Part shown: in pieces, positions 11,401 through 23,610 of the stretch
Position numbering within the stretch: the stretch's first letter is position 1
Layout of the letters: the number at the start of each line of letters is the position of its first letter
Source: Ahaetulla prasina
Lineage: Eukaryota > Chordata > Lepidosauria > Squamata > Colubridae
Direction: 5' to 3'
Assembly (NCBI RefSeq): GCF_028640845.1
Contig: NC_080540.1
Span: 167,146,752 to 167,210,751, forward strand
DNA: 64,000 bases
The notes under the pieces: model-generated
The model's database searches: none
What the model was told of the DNA's origin: nothing
What the model saw: the letters and a program-made list of their open reading frames with translations, nothing else
Program-made: the position numbers and the translations under genes

Positions 11401-13200
11401 ATTTGAAAAACTAATGAAGGTTTTTTTAAAAATAAATAAAATCAGATCTACAAAAGAATATTCTCCTTAAATTAGCTGCTATTATTTATTTATCTAAATG
11501 TATACACCCCCCCCCCCCATTGTATATACCTGGCATATTTGGCAGTCCTAGGTAGGCACTGAGGTAATGTGGGAGTAGGCAACGGAGAAGAGACCAATTC
11601 CAGTTATTCAGTCAACTGGATAACTTTTAAACTCAGCCGTTTTGCCTTTTATTGCCAAAAGTTGATAGTAATCTTGCACACAACAGAAATTCGAGAATTG
11701 TTCAACTCCGAATCAATTATATTTTGGATATAAAACTTCACTGTAGAGCAGGGGCAAGGAGAAGAGCTAAGGCCAATTAAAAACACAGGCGCAGGAAATA
11801 GGGGAGAGGTTGCTTTCCTTCTGAAGGCCAATATGCTTTGAAGCATTTCTTTCAAAACCTCATGGGGACTAGAAATTCATTTTTAAAATTTGTTACATAA
11901 CAATGTTATATTACAATCAACTCTCTTTATATTCTATTCAGAATTTACACATATTCTATTTAGAATCCATGTATCTATATTCCGTATTGATTTAAAAAAT
12001 GGAGAATTATTCTCAAGAAAACTTCCAGGGAAAAAGTTAAAGGGAGGGGGGGAAGAGAGAAAGAGAGGCTGGAATGAAGATTGAAAGGAATGGAAATCAA
12101 GAGCTCCCCCTAATGGACAGACATGGAGCAGGCAGGGAACAGTGCTGATAGAAAAGAAATTCAACAATGGCTTAAATCCTTGCTAATCTAAAGAACAGTG
12201 GTGGCAGGATGGTTTGGGCTAGCAGCTCCTGGGTTTCAAGGGTGAACAAGCCATTTCACAGTGCTATCCCCTAATTCATCCTAGACACATACTATAATCT
12301 TATTTTCTTCAGCAGTATATTTGCATGAATTCAGGTCAAGTGCAGGTTGTTCAGATTACAAATATACAGGACCCATTTAATTTTTTACCTGGACCTCAAG
12401 ATACCCCAAGGCAAACCTGGCTCAAGAAACACACTTATAAATAAAGAACTGCAAAGCCTAGGACTTTATCTTGAATGTTAAATGAAATTGCAAGTAAAAT
12501 ATATATATATATATATACTTCTGGCTAACTGTGCCTTTAAAAATGTATTTCAACAGCATAATTTGTGAGTAGCATTTGGGGGTTCTCTTTGTTGCTGTTG
12601 CAAGTGCTCAAAGAAACTAGGGAGTCAGAAAAACCTGCTTAAGAATTGCAAATTCCTCCCAAGACTATTATTATGGTAAACCTCAATCTACCTTCTGCTC
12701 ACTGATGATCTAACAGAGAGACTAAGATGAGAAATGAACTCCAAGATCGGGCTGGAAAGAGGGTGGACTAAATTCGGCTGAAAGCCCATTATGCTTCCTA
12801 AAGGCGCGCATTGTATTTACCTGAAAGGAAGGCAAGCTGTTTTGTTCTAAATACTTTATCATTAAAATGGGAGGATTGTCTTAAATTCACAGAAAATACA
12901 GGGAGAAAGGAGGCTATTTTTTTTTAAAAAAACTAATCTTCCTCTGGCAGGGGGCCATCTTAAATTCAGGACTTTCTCCTTTTCTAGTAATTATTTTACA
13001 ATGCAGTGTTTATTTCAAACACGAAGCCGTCTCTGTCTTTATTTCAATCCTCTCAATAACCCTTCAGAACAAGCTATCACTAATGGTTGTTTGGAATGGA
13101 TCCTGAGGCTGAAAAAAGAAGCTAGCCCCAAAACCCCACCACTCATCTCTCCATAATTAAGCTGGATTTTAATTCAGCCTCTGTATCCTACAGACCTCCA
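11401..13200. other. No gene recognised
   Basis: AT-rich intron sequence with a poly-C run (11508-11518) and an (AT)n run near 12499-12518. No named repeat or exon seen. Confidence 0.5.
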
Positions 13201-13208
13201 TTTCCTAC

Positions 13209-13335
13209 ACAGGTGCTTCTCAACCATGGCTGCTTTAAGATATGCGGACTTCAGTTCCCAGAATTCCCTAGCCACCATGTAATTCCGGCAGTTGAAGTCC
13301 ACGTACCTTAAAGTAGCCAAGGTTGAGAAGCATTG
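13209..13335. mobile_element. hAT-like MITE (AGCAACTTTAAGA type)
   Basis: Ends are AGGTGCTTCTCAACCATGGC and GCCAAGGTTGAGAAGCATTG (inverted). CTTTAAGA near the left end and CTTAAAG near the right end match the 1711 family. Flanked by tcctaca on both sides (just before 13209 and at 13336). Confidence 0.8.
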
Positions 13336-13343
13336 TCCTACAG

Positions 13344-13462
13344 CATGGGTGTCAAACTCGCCGCGTCGTACGTGATGTTTTGTGATGTTTTTCCCATTCG
13401 CGGAGCTGAGGTGGGCGTGGCATGCACATGACACATCTCTGGCCACCAGTTTGACACTTCTA
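13344..13462. mobile_element. hAT-like MITE (GTGTCAAACT type), 119 bp
   Basis: Starts CATGGGTGTCAAACTCGCCG and ends CCAGTTTGACACTTCTA (inverted repeats). Target duplication tcctacag (13336-13343) and ttctacag (13463-13470), 7 of 8. It sits directly next to the previous MITE, in the octamer that MITE had duplicated. Confidence 0.88.
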
Positions 13463-13470
13463 TTCTACAG

Positions 13471-14757
13471 GGTTGGCATTTGCTCAAGGTGAAGAATTTG
13501 AAGAAGAACAAACATTAGGAGAGTGAAAACTGTTTTGCACAAAAAGTGCCATCTGAATAGGATACCCAATGTTCAAAAATTGTACAGCCAGCCTGTCCAA
13601 TAGGAGACACTAGTTACATGCATCTAATTTTATTCAGCCATTTTGCCTAAAATTAGTCAACAAATGCTCAACAATTGTGCATCTCCCCCACCTAGCCCTT
13701 CTACATCCTGGCTTAAATCTAACCCCCCACTTACTCTTCTTCTTTTCCTCATCATCCAAACATGCTGAAACCACTTGGTTAACAAGGTTGCTTTTTATGG
13801 GACATAAGTGCCCCTCTCTCCAGCTAAGAGCTGCTTGCTGGATGCTGTTTTCTTGTCTTGTTGACATTCTAATGTAGTTGTGTTCCCTTCCAAGCAGGGT
13901 GTGTGAACTCGGAACTTGTAGACGAGAGTCACACAATTCGGCAACCCCAGCCCAGTTCAGGAAGGGCCCCTGCATTAGGGGCAGAATAATCTTAACTGGT
14001 CTAATGCTGCTGGAATGGGGACAGCAATGGACTTTTCTGTACTACCACCTTTACCATATTACATACATAAAGACCCAGATACCATGTCTTCTGGTGCACC
14101 TGCCAACTTCAGTGCCTCAATTCCATCCAGGTAAAAACCAGCCCCATTTCTCTATGGGATTCTTTTTTAAAAAATAAAAAGAAAAGAAACTCTCTGCCTC
14201 TCTAGGACCCACTGCAGTAAATGTGTGTGTACGGTTGCAATCATGCCCTTCTATAGCCATGGTTGAGAGCAGAAAAAGCCAGGAAGTAGTTAAAGCTAAA
14301 GAGGGGGGAATTTATTATTTTATCAAAATGAGGCTGTGACAGCTGTTTAAATGCAGGAACATCTGGCAGTCGCCTGACCCTGTGAAGCAGCAGGGCCAGA
14401 AGGGGCTCCAGGCACCCATCAGCTACTTTAAGTGGCTATTGAGCATAATAAATGGAAAAGAAGTAGAGAGCCAGTTCTTTCCCCCCCCACCCCCCTGTTC
14501 AGGGCAGTACTGAACGCAGCAAGTGAGCAGACCCAGGGAGAGGACAAGCTGAATTATCTGGGAAGGAGGACATATGCCCTTGTCCAAGGGTCAGAAGTAG
14601 ACAAAGATGGCTATTTGCCATGATTTTAGGAACTTACTTCATGGCCAGTAAGTGAATAACACTGAAGTAGAGCAGACTGCCCCATTTTCATAGGGAGAAA
14701 CCTGCTTTCCAAAACAGCTCTTGGTGAGATAGGCAGCAAGTTCACAAAGCCTCAATA
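13471..14757. other. No gene recognised
   Basis: Intron sequence with a poly-C run near 14481. Open frames at 13634-13975 and 13878-14177 have no homology I recognise and no splice context. Confidence 0.5.
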
Positions 14758-15507
14758 CAGCTGGTCCTTGACAGTTCATTTAGTGACCGTTTGTACTTAC
14801 AACGGCACTGAAAAAAGTGACTTAGGACCAGTGGTAGGATTCAAATAATTTAACAATCAGTTCTCTGCCCTAATAACCAGGTGGGTAGGCGTGGCTCAGT
14901 GGTCATGTGACCGTGTGGGCGTGGCCAACTCAATATCACTCACGTCAATGGGCGCTTCACCTTAGCTGTTGCAATGTAATAAGGGTTAACCAGAGAGGCA
15001 GTTTCTGTGAGCAGGGCAATAAAGATTAGATTAGAAACAACACCAGAATGTTTCCTTCCTGCCTTCCTTACAGGATTAGCCCTGTAAAGTGGAAAAAAAT
15101 AAAATAAGATTTCTTCCAACAACTGGTTCGCCAAACTGTTTAGAAAGTTAACAACCGGTTCTCCCGAATAGGTGCGAACTGGCTGAATCCCACCACTGCT
15201 TAGGACCGGTTTTCAAAATCATGACATTTGCAGCATCGCCATGGTCACGTGATCAAAATTCAGACACTTGGCAACTGATTCATATTTATAACGGTCGCAG
15301 TGTCCCAGGATCCCCTTTCGCAACCTTCTGACAAGCAAAGTCAATGGGGGAAGCCAAATTCATGTTACCAATTGAACAATTGCAGTGATTCATTTAACAA
15401 CTGTGGCAAGAAAGTTTGTTAAATGGTGCAAAACTCACTTAACAAATGTCTCACTTACCAAACAGAAATTTTGGGCTCCACTGTGGTCATAAGCCAAGGC
15501 CTACCTG
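14758..15507. mobile_element. TA-flanked, pogo/Tigger-like MITE split by a hAT MITE
   Basis: Starts CAGCTGGTCCTTGAC and ends CAAGGCCTACCTG, flanked by TA on both sides (14756-14757, 15508-15509). The two halves join at cttaggac/cggtttt across the hAT element at 14829-15198. Confidence 0.88.
14829..15198. mobile_element. hAT-like MITE, 370 bp, nested
   Basis: Ends CAGTGGTAGGATTCA and TGAATCCCACCACTG; exact 8-bp duplication cttaggac (14821-14828, 15199-15206). It is the long version of the 603-740 element: both share ATAATTTAACAA and AGTTAACAACCGGTTCTCCC, and this copy has about 230 extra bases. Confidence 0.95.
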
Positions 15508-15509
15508 TA

Positions 15510-18500
15510 GAGGCTCCCCCAGTCTGGAATCTCATATGTTTAAGTGCAACCAGGAATAAGAAATCCTGAGAAACTCAAGATCAGTTACAGCCCTTCTTTG
15601 CCCTTGTGAACCGAAGACAAAATTAACCTTTCCCTCCAAGTTCTGCTCTGCCTGATGAATTGGGTTATCAATGTATCTAAAGCCCCCCAACGCTCCCCAA
15701 GGGGATATAGGGGAAAGCGAGAAATGCAATCAGGCAATAGCATCAAAAATTCCCCTTGCGGAGCAGAATTGGAAGCTTGCCAGTCCGCTTTGATGCAAAT
15801 TCAAATTGTAACACGAAGGCGCTTCGATGCAATTGAGACAAGAGCTTACTCATTCTTCCCAGCCATGCCAGAGTGTCTCAGTCCATCACACCTTCGACAC
15901 TTAAATGTGATTACAGGGGGAAGGGGGTTGCAGGAAGCGAAGCTGGATTCAAGGAGGAGGAAGAAAAAAATGACTTGGTGTAGCAAATTAAATAATGTAC
16001 CAGTTGCAAATGTCTCTGGTTTTAACTTGGCTTGGGTGTTTTTTTTTCTTAAGACAGTTCTCTTATAATACTGTCTCATAATGTTGAATTAATATACATG
16101 AGGATTTATTTCCGAAAATGGCTTCACTACAGGTATAGTACTCAAGTTTTCTAGAGTGTTTCTTCTTTTTAAGTTTTTTTTAATCCTACCTTTATTGTTT
16201 TTATAAACAGCTCAAGGTGGCAAACATACCTAATACTCTTTCCTCCTCCATTTTCCACACAACTCTGTGAGGCTTGGTTGGGCTCATGCCTAAGAAATTT
16301 ACAGGCCTAGAATTTATATCCTCCTGGCTTCTAAACTGGCCCCTTAACTAGAACAAACTGGCTTGCTTTTAGTTCAACTTTGCCTTTATTTCGCAAAATA
16401 AAAATGACATTCCTCCAAACATAGGTAACTTTCCCCATTAAGCAAAAACAAATGCGTTTTTCTAAAAGCTCAAAAATCAGTTGGTTACACATGGCAATGT
16501 AGATCTTGTCCCGTGCTCAGATGCATCTTCTAATGTCCTTTCAAAGGCCTTTACTTACTCAGTCACTATTATCCCCTCCCCACAGCACTGCCTGGCTAAG
16601 TAAATTCAAAATTAGGTAGTCTCCACTACATGTACAAAGTATGTGTTCTAAGCAAAACTGCACGCTTCTTTCTCCTTGCAGTGTTTGGGGTGTTTTAAAT
16701 TTATTTTATAAGCAACAAGCTCTGGATTTGTCTCTCATAATCTGCAAACATCTGCTGACAGTATCTTCTCAAAATCAAGGTAAGTTTTTTTTAAAAAAAC
16801 CTAAAAATGCAGAACCACAAAAGAACTAAGCAGCCACAAACTACCAGCTGATATAAGTATAGCTAGAAACTTTTCAAAAGTTGGTTCCCTGATTAAATGC
16901 CATAAGCGACAAATTGGGTATAAGGTAAACCTCACTTGCAAAAGAGCACCCAATCCCGTAGCAGAATATGCCTATTTTAGTTTTTATTTATTTCATATTT
17001 CTAAACTGCCCGACTCCCTATAGTCAGTGTATGATTGCCAGTTGGTCTACCAATTTCATCTCAGCTTGAAGGCGGATCCCAGTGGCAATGAGACCCTCGC
17101 AATGAGAGTCAAAATGCCCTCTTTGGAAAGTGAATGGACATCTGCTTGTTAGCAAATTCCTTGTAGCACCCCCTCAGTCCTTCTGTAAAAGACAGCCTTT
17201 CAGCAATACACTTTTATGCCAGGTAAAGAACAGGATGCTTGTAACAAGGCACTGTTATGGGGCTTATTTGAGACAGAGGATAAATCCTAGAGAGTTATCT
17301 GGAGTTTTGCAAATGGTCTCTTTTGGGCAATATCATTAATGAAATTTAACCTTTCTTCATCACTGGAATAAAAAGTAAGTTCTATCTTTTATATTAGACA
17401 ACAGATGTATCCAGCAGAGTGACTACTGATCAATAGAAGATAACACACTTTGCATGCCAAAGATTCTAAGCTGCTTGTCTCTTGTTTTTGTTTTTAAAAA
17501 ATGTAGCAATAATATGGGAAAAGCTGGCACTTTGGCACTCCATGGTGGCCATATAGTCCAATCTAATACAAGTTAGCCTCCTAGATTTATAACGCATGAA
17601 ACTGATTCTGACGCCTTCATAGGTAATCCATCCACATCAAACTATAAGTAAAAGTAATTTGAAATTTTGAATTGAATAGGAAGGGAGCACTCCAGAACCC
17701 AGAAACCCAAATTCTGAGTTCACTGCATTTAGTTTAGTTATCTTCTCATGTGCTTTAAAAGAGATATCACCTCCCATGGATGCTGTTCTAGATTTTCTGT
17801 AAAAAATAGCGGTTAATGAAAATTCTGTGCTTAATGAAAATTAATAACAATTATTAACTAAGAAGAAATATGTAGATGCTAATATACTGTTTTAAGGACA
17901 GATTCCATTTCCTGAAGACTAAAAAGTTGGTCTTTTTGTTACATGGACTGAAAGGAGATGTCAATATAGATTGTTAGCACAGTGAGGGAACTACTGGATT
18001 CCACATTATCATATTGGAGTATTTTAGATTCTACAATACGAGACTAAGGCATTACATTCTTCATTCATTGTTGTTAGATGGGCTTCCACTGGATTTGAAC
18101 AGCAACTGTATTCTCAGACAAAAGCATCTCCTTTTCCTTAGATCTGGACCATCATGGGAACACTTATTGTTCCCCCAAAAAGTATGGAAGACAGGAAAAA
18201 TACAGAGAATTAGAATATAGGGGATTGGCAGCTAGAAAGAAATAAACAATGTCTTCATAATGCACTTTTGCAAAAATTAGACTGAAGATTACAACTAAGA
18301 AAGGTCAAGCATATTCACTAATGTTTCAATATCTAGCAGGGCTTTTTTTCATTTCTTATAACTTGGTTTAAAATAAAAATCGGTTGCCAGCCATTTTCCA
18401 ATTTAATTAGATGTACGTGGGGAGGGCGAGTCCCCTTCCCAGAAAAGGGGAGACGGTGCCTGAGCTAATAGTTTGTGTTTTTATACCCATACACACAAGC

Positions 18501-20380
18501 TGGTTTGAAAAGCAGGAAAATCATCTCATTCAACACTTTCCCTTGGATGCTTTTTTTTAATGCAAGGTTTAAATAAAGAAATAAATCCTAAAACAACTAA
18601 ATAAATAATAAACATCTGCATCAGCAGCTACATCTCTTTTTCAAACCCAGCGCAGATCTTGTTCCTTTGATCTCTTTCTTTTCAGACCACTGTGTCCTCC
18701 AAAAAAAATAAAAATAAAAATAACTGATTATCTGTTTAAAACAAAGGGTTTTATCATCTTAAGAGCAATCTCTTCTGCTAATGAAAAAGGCTAGGGATGG
18801 CCTCCAAAGATTTTTCTCCTCCTCTTCCTGCCTTAAAGAACAGGATCAGCCAGAGAACCTCAGCCTAGTGAGATCTTACCTTCTAGAAGTCTGAATGCAA
18901 TTCCTTAAAAGGGGAGGGGGAGCAGATCAGCCTTCATGAAATTGTTGAAAAGTAAAAATTGATTGTTATGAAATCCGATTCTCACCGGCCCAGTGCTTAA
19001 TGAGCCCATCCATTCCTTATTTCTCCCTGCAACATTATAATGCCGTAAAAAGAAAAATAAGACACACAGAGAGAAAAATTAAAAATGAAGTTGAGGCGCT
19101 TCAACCCCTGATTTGCAAAGCACTAAAATGGCAATGCCATTTACCTGTGAAAGAATTATTTTGCACACAGGCGGCTGTGGATGCAGCAGGCAGAGAAGAA
19201 TCAAAATTTTATTATCCTTTCTGGGTGCTATTGTTTGTCTGTTCGCAGAATAAGGAAGTTATAAAGTTCCAAGCCACCAGAAAAGGAGTGTGAGATAAGA
19301 GATTGGGGTGGGGTGTTGTTTTTGTTTTTTAAAAAGACTTTTTAAAAAGCTGGCAGCTCATTTGGTAGAAGGAAGAAAAAAACATTCAAAGCCTAAGGGG
19401 ATGGTGGCAGAAAAAGGCAAAAGGTCTGGGTAAAAAGGCCTCTGCAATTATTTAATATCACTTCCATTAAATGCTTCTTTATTCAGCTTAACTAGATAAA
19501 TTGGAGGCACAGGCCTCCAGCTAAACAGTTAGTAGGGAAAGTATATCCACAGTTTAACAACAATAACAAAAAACAGTATTTCCAGGCTAACCTATTTATA
19601 ATACACTTGGTGTGCTGTCTTGTAAGCAAACTAACCTGGAAGCATATTGTCTGCAGGAACACAATCGCCCCTCTTTTGTGTGTGTGTGTGTAATACAGGA
19701 AATGATTTGTTGGGGGGGGTGCATCCCCTTTTTCAATTCTATTGCTTCAGAAGATGGGTGCAAGTGGCTCCTAAGATCAGGAGGGAGGCAACCAGGTTTT
19801 GTGCCAACAAGAGGCTTGCATATAAAGCCAGCTCCTGGACCGGCTGTTTTGTTTGTTTCTGCCTAGCCAAAATTCTTCCCTAAAGAAATCTAGGAGCTGG
19901 GCTGGAAAATCTCCCCGGGGAAGACTAAACAATGGATCAAAGGCTTCGCCACACCTGAGGCTGGTAGAACTAAATTCACAATTAGTCAAAAGAGGCGGGA
20001 AAGGTCAGCGCTTTGCTTAAAATTACCCTGTTTAATTTGGATGCCAGGAATAAACATTAGGTTGGGGAAAGGCCAGGAACGGCATCAGAAAAAGCTTGCA
20101 CCCCTCTTCTAACCTCTGGCTGGAGCTGTGCTCTAAAAAAAAAAGTGATGGTCTGATAAATCACGAATTGGTATTTAAACAACAATGTCTTGGATTGCCT
20201 TGGGGATTTGGCGAGGTGATCCGTTCCATACCTCCTAGGAAATCCTGCTACATTTATATATGTGTGTGTGGGATGCATGGCACTTCCACGCAACCCTTCC
20301 CAAGAATACATCGATTGGCATTTCGGTGGGCGGGTTCACACACACAAGTATATAACACACTGCCTGTCCACTATTCGCTT
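15510..20380. other. No gene recognised; NXPH4 intron 1, repeat-poor
   Basis: Mostly unique AT-rich sequence. A minus-strand SINE-like tail is at about 16170-16320 (AATCCTACCTTTATTG ... CTCTGTGAGGCTTGGTTGGG). A short (TG)n is at 19679-19691. The low repeat density from 16.3 to 20.4 kb contrasts with the rest of the window and may reflect regulatory constraint near the promoter (inference). Confidence 0.5.
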
Positions 20381-20389
20381 GCGTGGTCA

Positions 20390-21767
20390 CTGCGCGGTAT
20401 CTTCACGCACACGAGCCACGGTACCTCCAAAAACGGCCATTCCCCACGTACCAACACCGTTTTATCGTTCATTCCAACAAGGCACGGATCAAAACCCCGG
20501 CCCGCACAAACAGCCAGCGGGAAGCGCACGGCCACGTGCCTGCGTTTGTACACACAACCAAGTAGTACGTGACGGCGCAGCCGAGCTTCAACAGTTGTAC
20601 CCGCGGGGTCCCCCCGAAAGTAAGCGCTATCCTATTCCGAGCCGAGCGGGAACCCGACAGCCGCTCCACCAGGCATCCCGGGCACGAAAGCGTGCGAAAG
20701 TCGCGTGGCCGCCCTTGGCTGGCCGGACCACCTTTTCACGGCGGCTACTCAAAGGGGGCGCGCGGGTGTTTTGCTTTCGGCCAAGAGACGGACGCGAAGG
20801 CAGAGAGCGCGTCTCCCTCCACCTAAACTGTCCACGCCCCGCCGATCTGCAGGCGAGGAAACCCCGAAGTGGCAACCCGGGCGATATTTTCGCGAGCCGC
20901 CAGACAGGTCGTCGCCCACCAGGAGGTGTTTTGTGTGTGTGTGCTTTTTTAACAGCTCGCCAATCGCTGCCCTCCTCCTCCTCCTCCTCCTGCTATTGCT
21001 GCTCTAACGCCCGCCACCCCGTTTGGATCGCGGTGGAGAAGCAAGACGACTTGGCGGCTGCCTCTCGACGGGTTGCGCCCCGCACGAAGGAAACGGCGCT
21101 CCCTCCCCACGCTTCTCCCACCCAAAACTCGGTTCGTCCCGCCACGCCGGTCCTCCCCGGTCCGGACCCCCACCCCCGCACCCCCCAGCCATCAGCGTCA
21201 AGCGCGAACTTTGGAGACCCGCGTTGAATCTCCTCCGTTCGCTTCTTAGCAAAAGCAGTCAAAGTTTAGGAAAAGAGTGTCGGGGGGGGGGAGCTGCCGG
21301 CAAACGCGCCTTCTCTCCCCCACCCCACCCCGCGGTTGCTAGTTCCCGATCGAACCGGGCGCTCTCGGCTTCTCGACGCTCCGCTCCCTCCTTCCTTCCT
21401 CCCGCCTGCCTTCGGGACCAAGTTTGCTCCCGGGGCGAGGTCGCCGTCGCCGGCCACGCCAACTTCCCCCTCGCCCGGCGCTTCCCCGCCTCTGCCGGTG
21501 GGTTCCAGCCCGCGATCGTCTTCCTCCGACGCGCCTTACCTCTCGCACAAGCCACTGGCTGAGGGCGAGCCGTACCCAGCTGAGGACCTTCATGTTTCAA
21601 GGGAGAGAGAGCTTTTCACCAGCATCGAGAGCGGGAAAGGAGAGGAGGAAAAACTGGACAGCCAGAGGGAGGGAGGGAGGAAGAAAGAAAGAGAGGAGGA
21701 GAGGTTGGAGGGAAAGATGTGGGGAGGCTGAGCGCCGCTGCTTAAGAAAGACCCCCCCTCCTCCTCC

Positions 21768-21799
<32 letters not shown>

Positions 21800-22090
21800 C
21801 AAGCAATCCTTTGGGTGGGGAGCGCGAAAGAGCTGAGCGGGAGAAAGAAGGATGAGCAGCAGGTTCTCAGAGCAGCAACCCAAGATGCACCGAGCCCTGA
21901 CAGGAAGGGAGGGGGGCACAAATGCAGAAAGTTGACTCTGCACTTGATTGGGGACGGGGGGGGGGCGCCAGCAGAGGCGGGCGTGAGTTGGCACGTGCCC
22001 TGCCCAGGGAAAGAAAGGGGCGGGGTGCGGACCTTAAAAATGCCGACTTTCACCAATCCCACCCTTCCCACAGCCCCGGCGGGAGAAGAT
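20390..22090. promoter_or_regulatory. NXPH4: CpG island over NXPH4 exon 1 and its 5' flank
   Basis: About 1.7 kb with many CpG dinucleotides and high G+C, against an AT-rich, CpG-poor background. It covers NXPH4 exon 1, the start of intron 1 and the 5' flank. It contains a (TCC/GGA)n patch near 20975-20995, a purine-rich block at 21640-21860 and an (AG)n run at 21774-21798. No clear TATA box is seen, as usual for island promoters. The exact transcription start cannot be placed by eye. Confidence 0.8.
21540..21593 (-). CDS. NXPH4: NXPH4 first coding exon (neurexophilin-4, partial)
   Basis: Neurexophilins are secreted neuropeptide-like glycoproteins that bind alpha-neurexins. On the minus strand, ATG at 21593 opens MKVLSWVRLALSQWLVRE, followed at once by the splice donor gtaagg (21539 downwards), giving 18 codons in phase 0. 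Human NXPH4 begins MRLLPEWFLLLFGPWLLRK, which aligns with one gap (M+hL..W..L.L..WLhR+/E) and is the signal peptide. The hydrophobic core is weaker here than in mammals. The exon sits in a CpG island and lies downstream of LRP1 on the same strand, exactly the LRP1-NXPH4 order of human chromosome 12. The large second exon (neurexophilin domain with the FGWGDF motif) is not found between 1 and 21539, so it should lie beyond the window start. A chance short reading frame is the main alternative, but start, donor, island and synteny all agree. Confidence 0.75.
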
Positions 22091-22630
22091 GTTGCTATCT
22101 TCTTTCAGGCCACGGCCGATCTGGAAAGTGGGGAGGGCTTAAGGAAAAAGACCCTCTCTTAACCATGTTCATGAGAGGCGCGGGTGGGCGAGAGCAAGAA
22201 AACAGGGGGAGGGGGTGTTTCTTAAGGGGTGCAGCATAGGGGATTTTGCAAAGGAAGATCTGTAGGTAGCTGGGTTGGTTCTGAACATGTGATCTCAAAG
22301 GAGGGGTGTGTGTGTCAAAGTTTACCCCCACCGCAAAATGACCATATATAGGATACTTCGCACCAACTCTTGCCTGAGGTGGGAAGACTGCTTGGTAGTT
22401 TTAAACCCTTTATTCCAACTGGCAGAAGAAATGTTGGGAGAGAGTCAAAGGGATCCACAAATAGAAAAGAGGAGGCTCTGAGCTTTGGCGTCTTGTTTTC
22501 AGCCTAAGGTCATATCAAAGAAAGAAATTCATAAAAGTACATTTTCATCCCGATTTTCTTTCCATGTCAATAAGTGGAACAACTTGCCTGCAGAAGTTGT
22601 GAATGCTTCAACACTGGAAATTTTTAAGAA

Positions 22631-23397
22631 TTTTTTTTTAAATTTGAATTTATATCCCGCCCTTCTCCGAAGACTCAGGGCGGCTTACACTGTGTTAAGC
22701 AATAGTCGTCATCCATTTGTATATTATATACAAAGTCAACTTTATTGCCCCCAACAATCTGGGTCCTCATTTTGTTGTAGAAAACTTACGTCTTAAAGTG
22801 AGGAGACAAGACCACGAAGGATTTGAGAAACAAGAATTAATTTATTATTTGCGCAAATAGGACACAGACCCCCACTCGGGTGGAAAACAAAGGTCTGAGC
22901 ATCGAGCATGGCTTAAACATAATCTTTTATACTTTTTGGTTACAGACATTGCCATAAGAAAAAAGAAGTTATCCTAATTGGTTGAAATAAACAAAAGCCC
23001 ATATATGGTCTACTCTTATCATACACCTTCTGGATACACGTGTTACTCTCGATGCCCCCTCCTCTTTGCCACATAGTTACAAAAACAGTTTGTAGAAATA
23101 TTTCTGCACTTTCCCAAAAGCTTGCAACACCATATACCTGCCCAATGGTATACTTCTGCTTTCAAAGTGACACGTTGACTTTTATACAAGTTGGTAATAT
23201 CTGATCTTGTTATAATCCTAACAAATAAACATAAAGCACTTGTATTATAAAGCATTGGGGTCTTGCTTCAATTTTACCTACCTTATAAAGGATGGAAGGC
23301 TGAGTCAACCTTGGGCCTGGTGGGACTTGAATTTGCAGTAATTGCAAGCAGCTGTGTTAATAACAGACAGACTTAGTCTGCTGAGCCACCAGAGGCT
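22631..23397 (-). mobile_element. tRNA-derived SINE ("family A") split by a solo LTR
   Basis: Reads on the minus strand; its L2-like tail is at 22650-22700 (CGCCCTTCTCCGAAGACTCA on plus) and its head at 23278-23397. The two parts join as CTCATTTTACCTACC across the LTR, as in intact copies at 29531 and 49457. Confidence 0.9.
22773..23270 (-). mobile_element. Solo LTR of an endogenous retrovirus or LTR retrotransposon, 498 bp
   Basis: Bounded by TG...CA ends and a 4-bp duplication ATTT (22769-22772, 23271-23274) that restores the host SINE exactly. Read on the minus strand it shows a TATA box (AAGTATAAAAGATT, about 22930) and then a poly(A) signal within AATAATAAATTAATT (about 22840-22855), followed by a T-rich U5-like end. 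No internal viral genes remain, as expected after LTR-LTR recombination. Family not identified. Confidence 0.85.
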
Positions 23398-23559
23398 CAG
23401 AGTGCATAAGCAGCCGAGGCAGAGGGTGACTTGGATAACCATTTGTCTGAAATGGTGTAGGGTTTCCTGCCTGGGCAGGGGGTTGGACTAGATGACCTCC
23501 AAGGTCCCTTCCAACTCTGTCATTATGTTAAAGCGGTGGATGGATTTCTCCAATTGGCT

Positions 23560-23576
23560 TCTATCCTGACTCAGAA

Positions 23577-23610
<34 letters not shown>

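Larger units (their letters stand above)
22571..23528 (+). mobile_element. CR1-type LINE 3' end split by SINE and solo LTR
   Basis: The left part (22571-22630) encodes WNNLPAEVVNASTLEIFK and the right part (23431-23528) resumes TTGGATAACCATTTGTCTGA and ends CCCTTCCAACTCTGTCATT. Both belong to the CR1 3' end, so about 800 bp is inserted. Confidence 0.9.

Noticed and set aside
21259..21600. Two long minus-strand frames over NXPH4 exon 1 (to 21259 and to 21339)
   Set aside because: Only the first 18 codons of the frame starting at 21593 match NXPH4; the rest is Arg-rich intron translated past a good splice donor.
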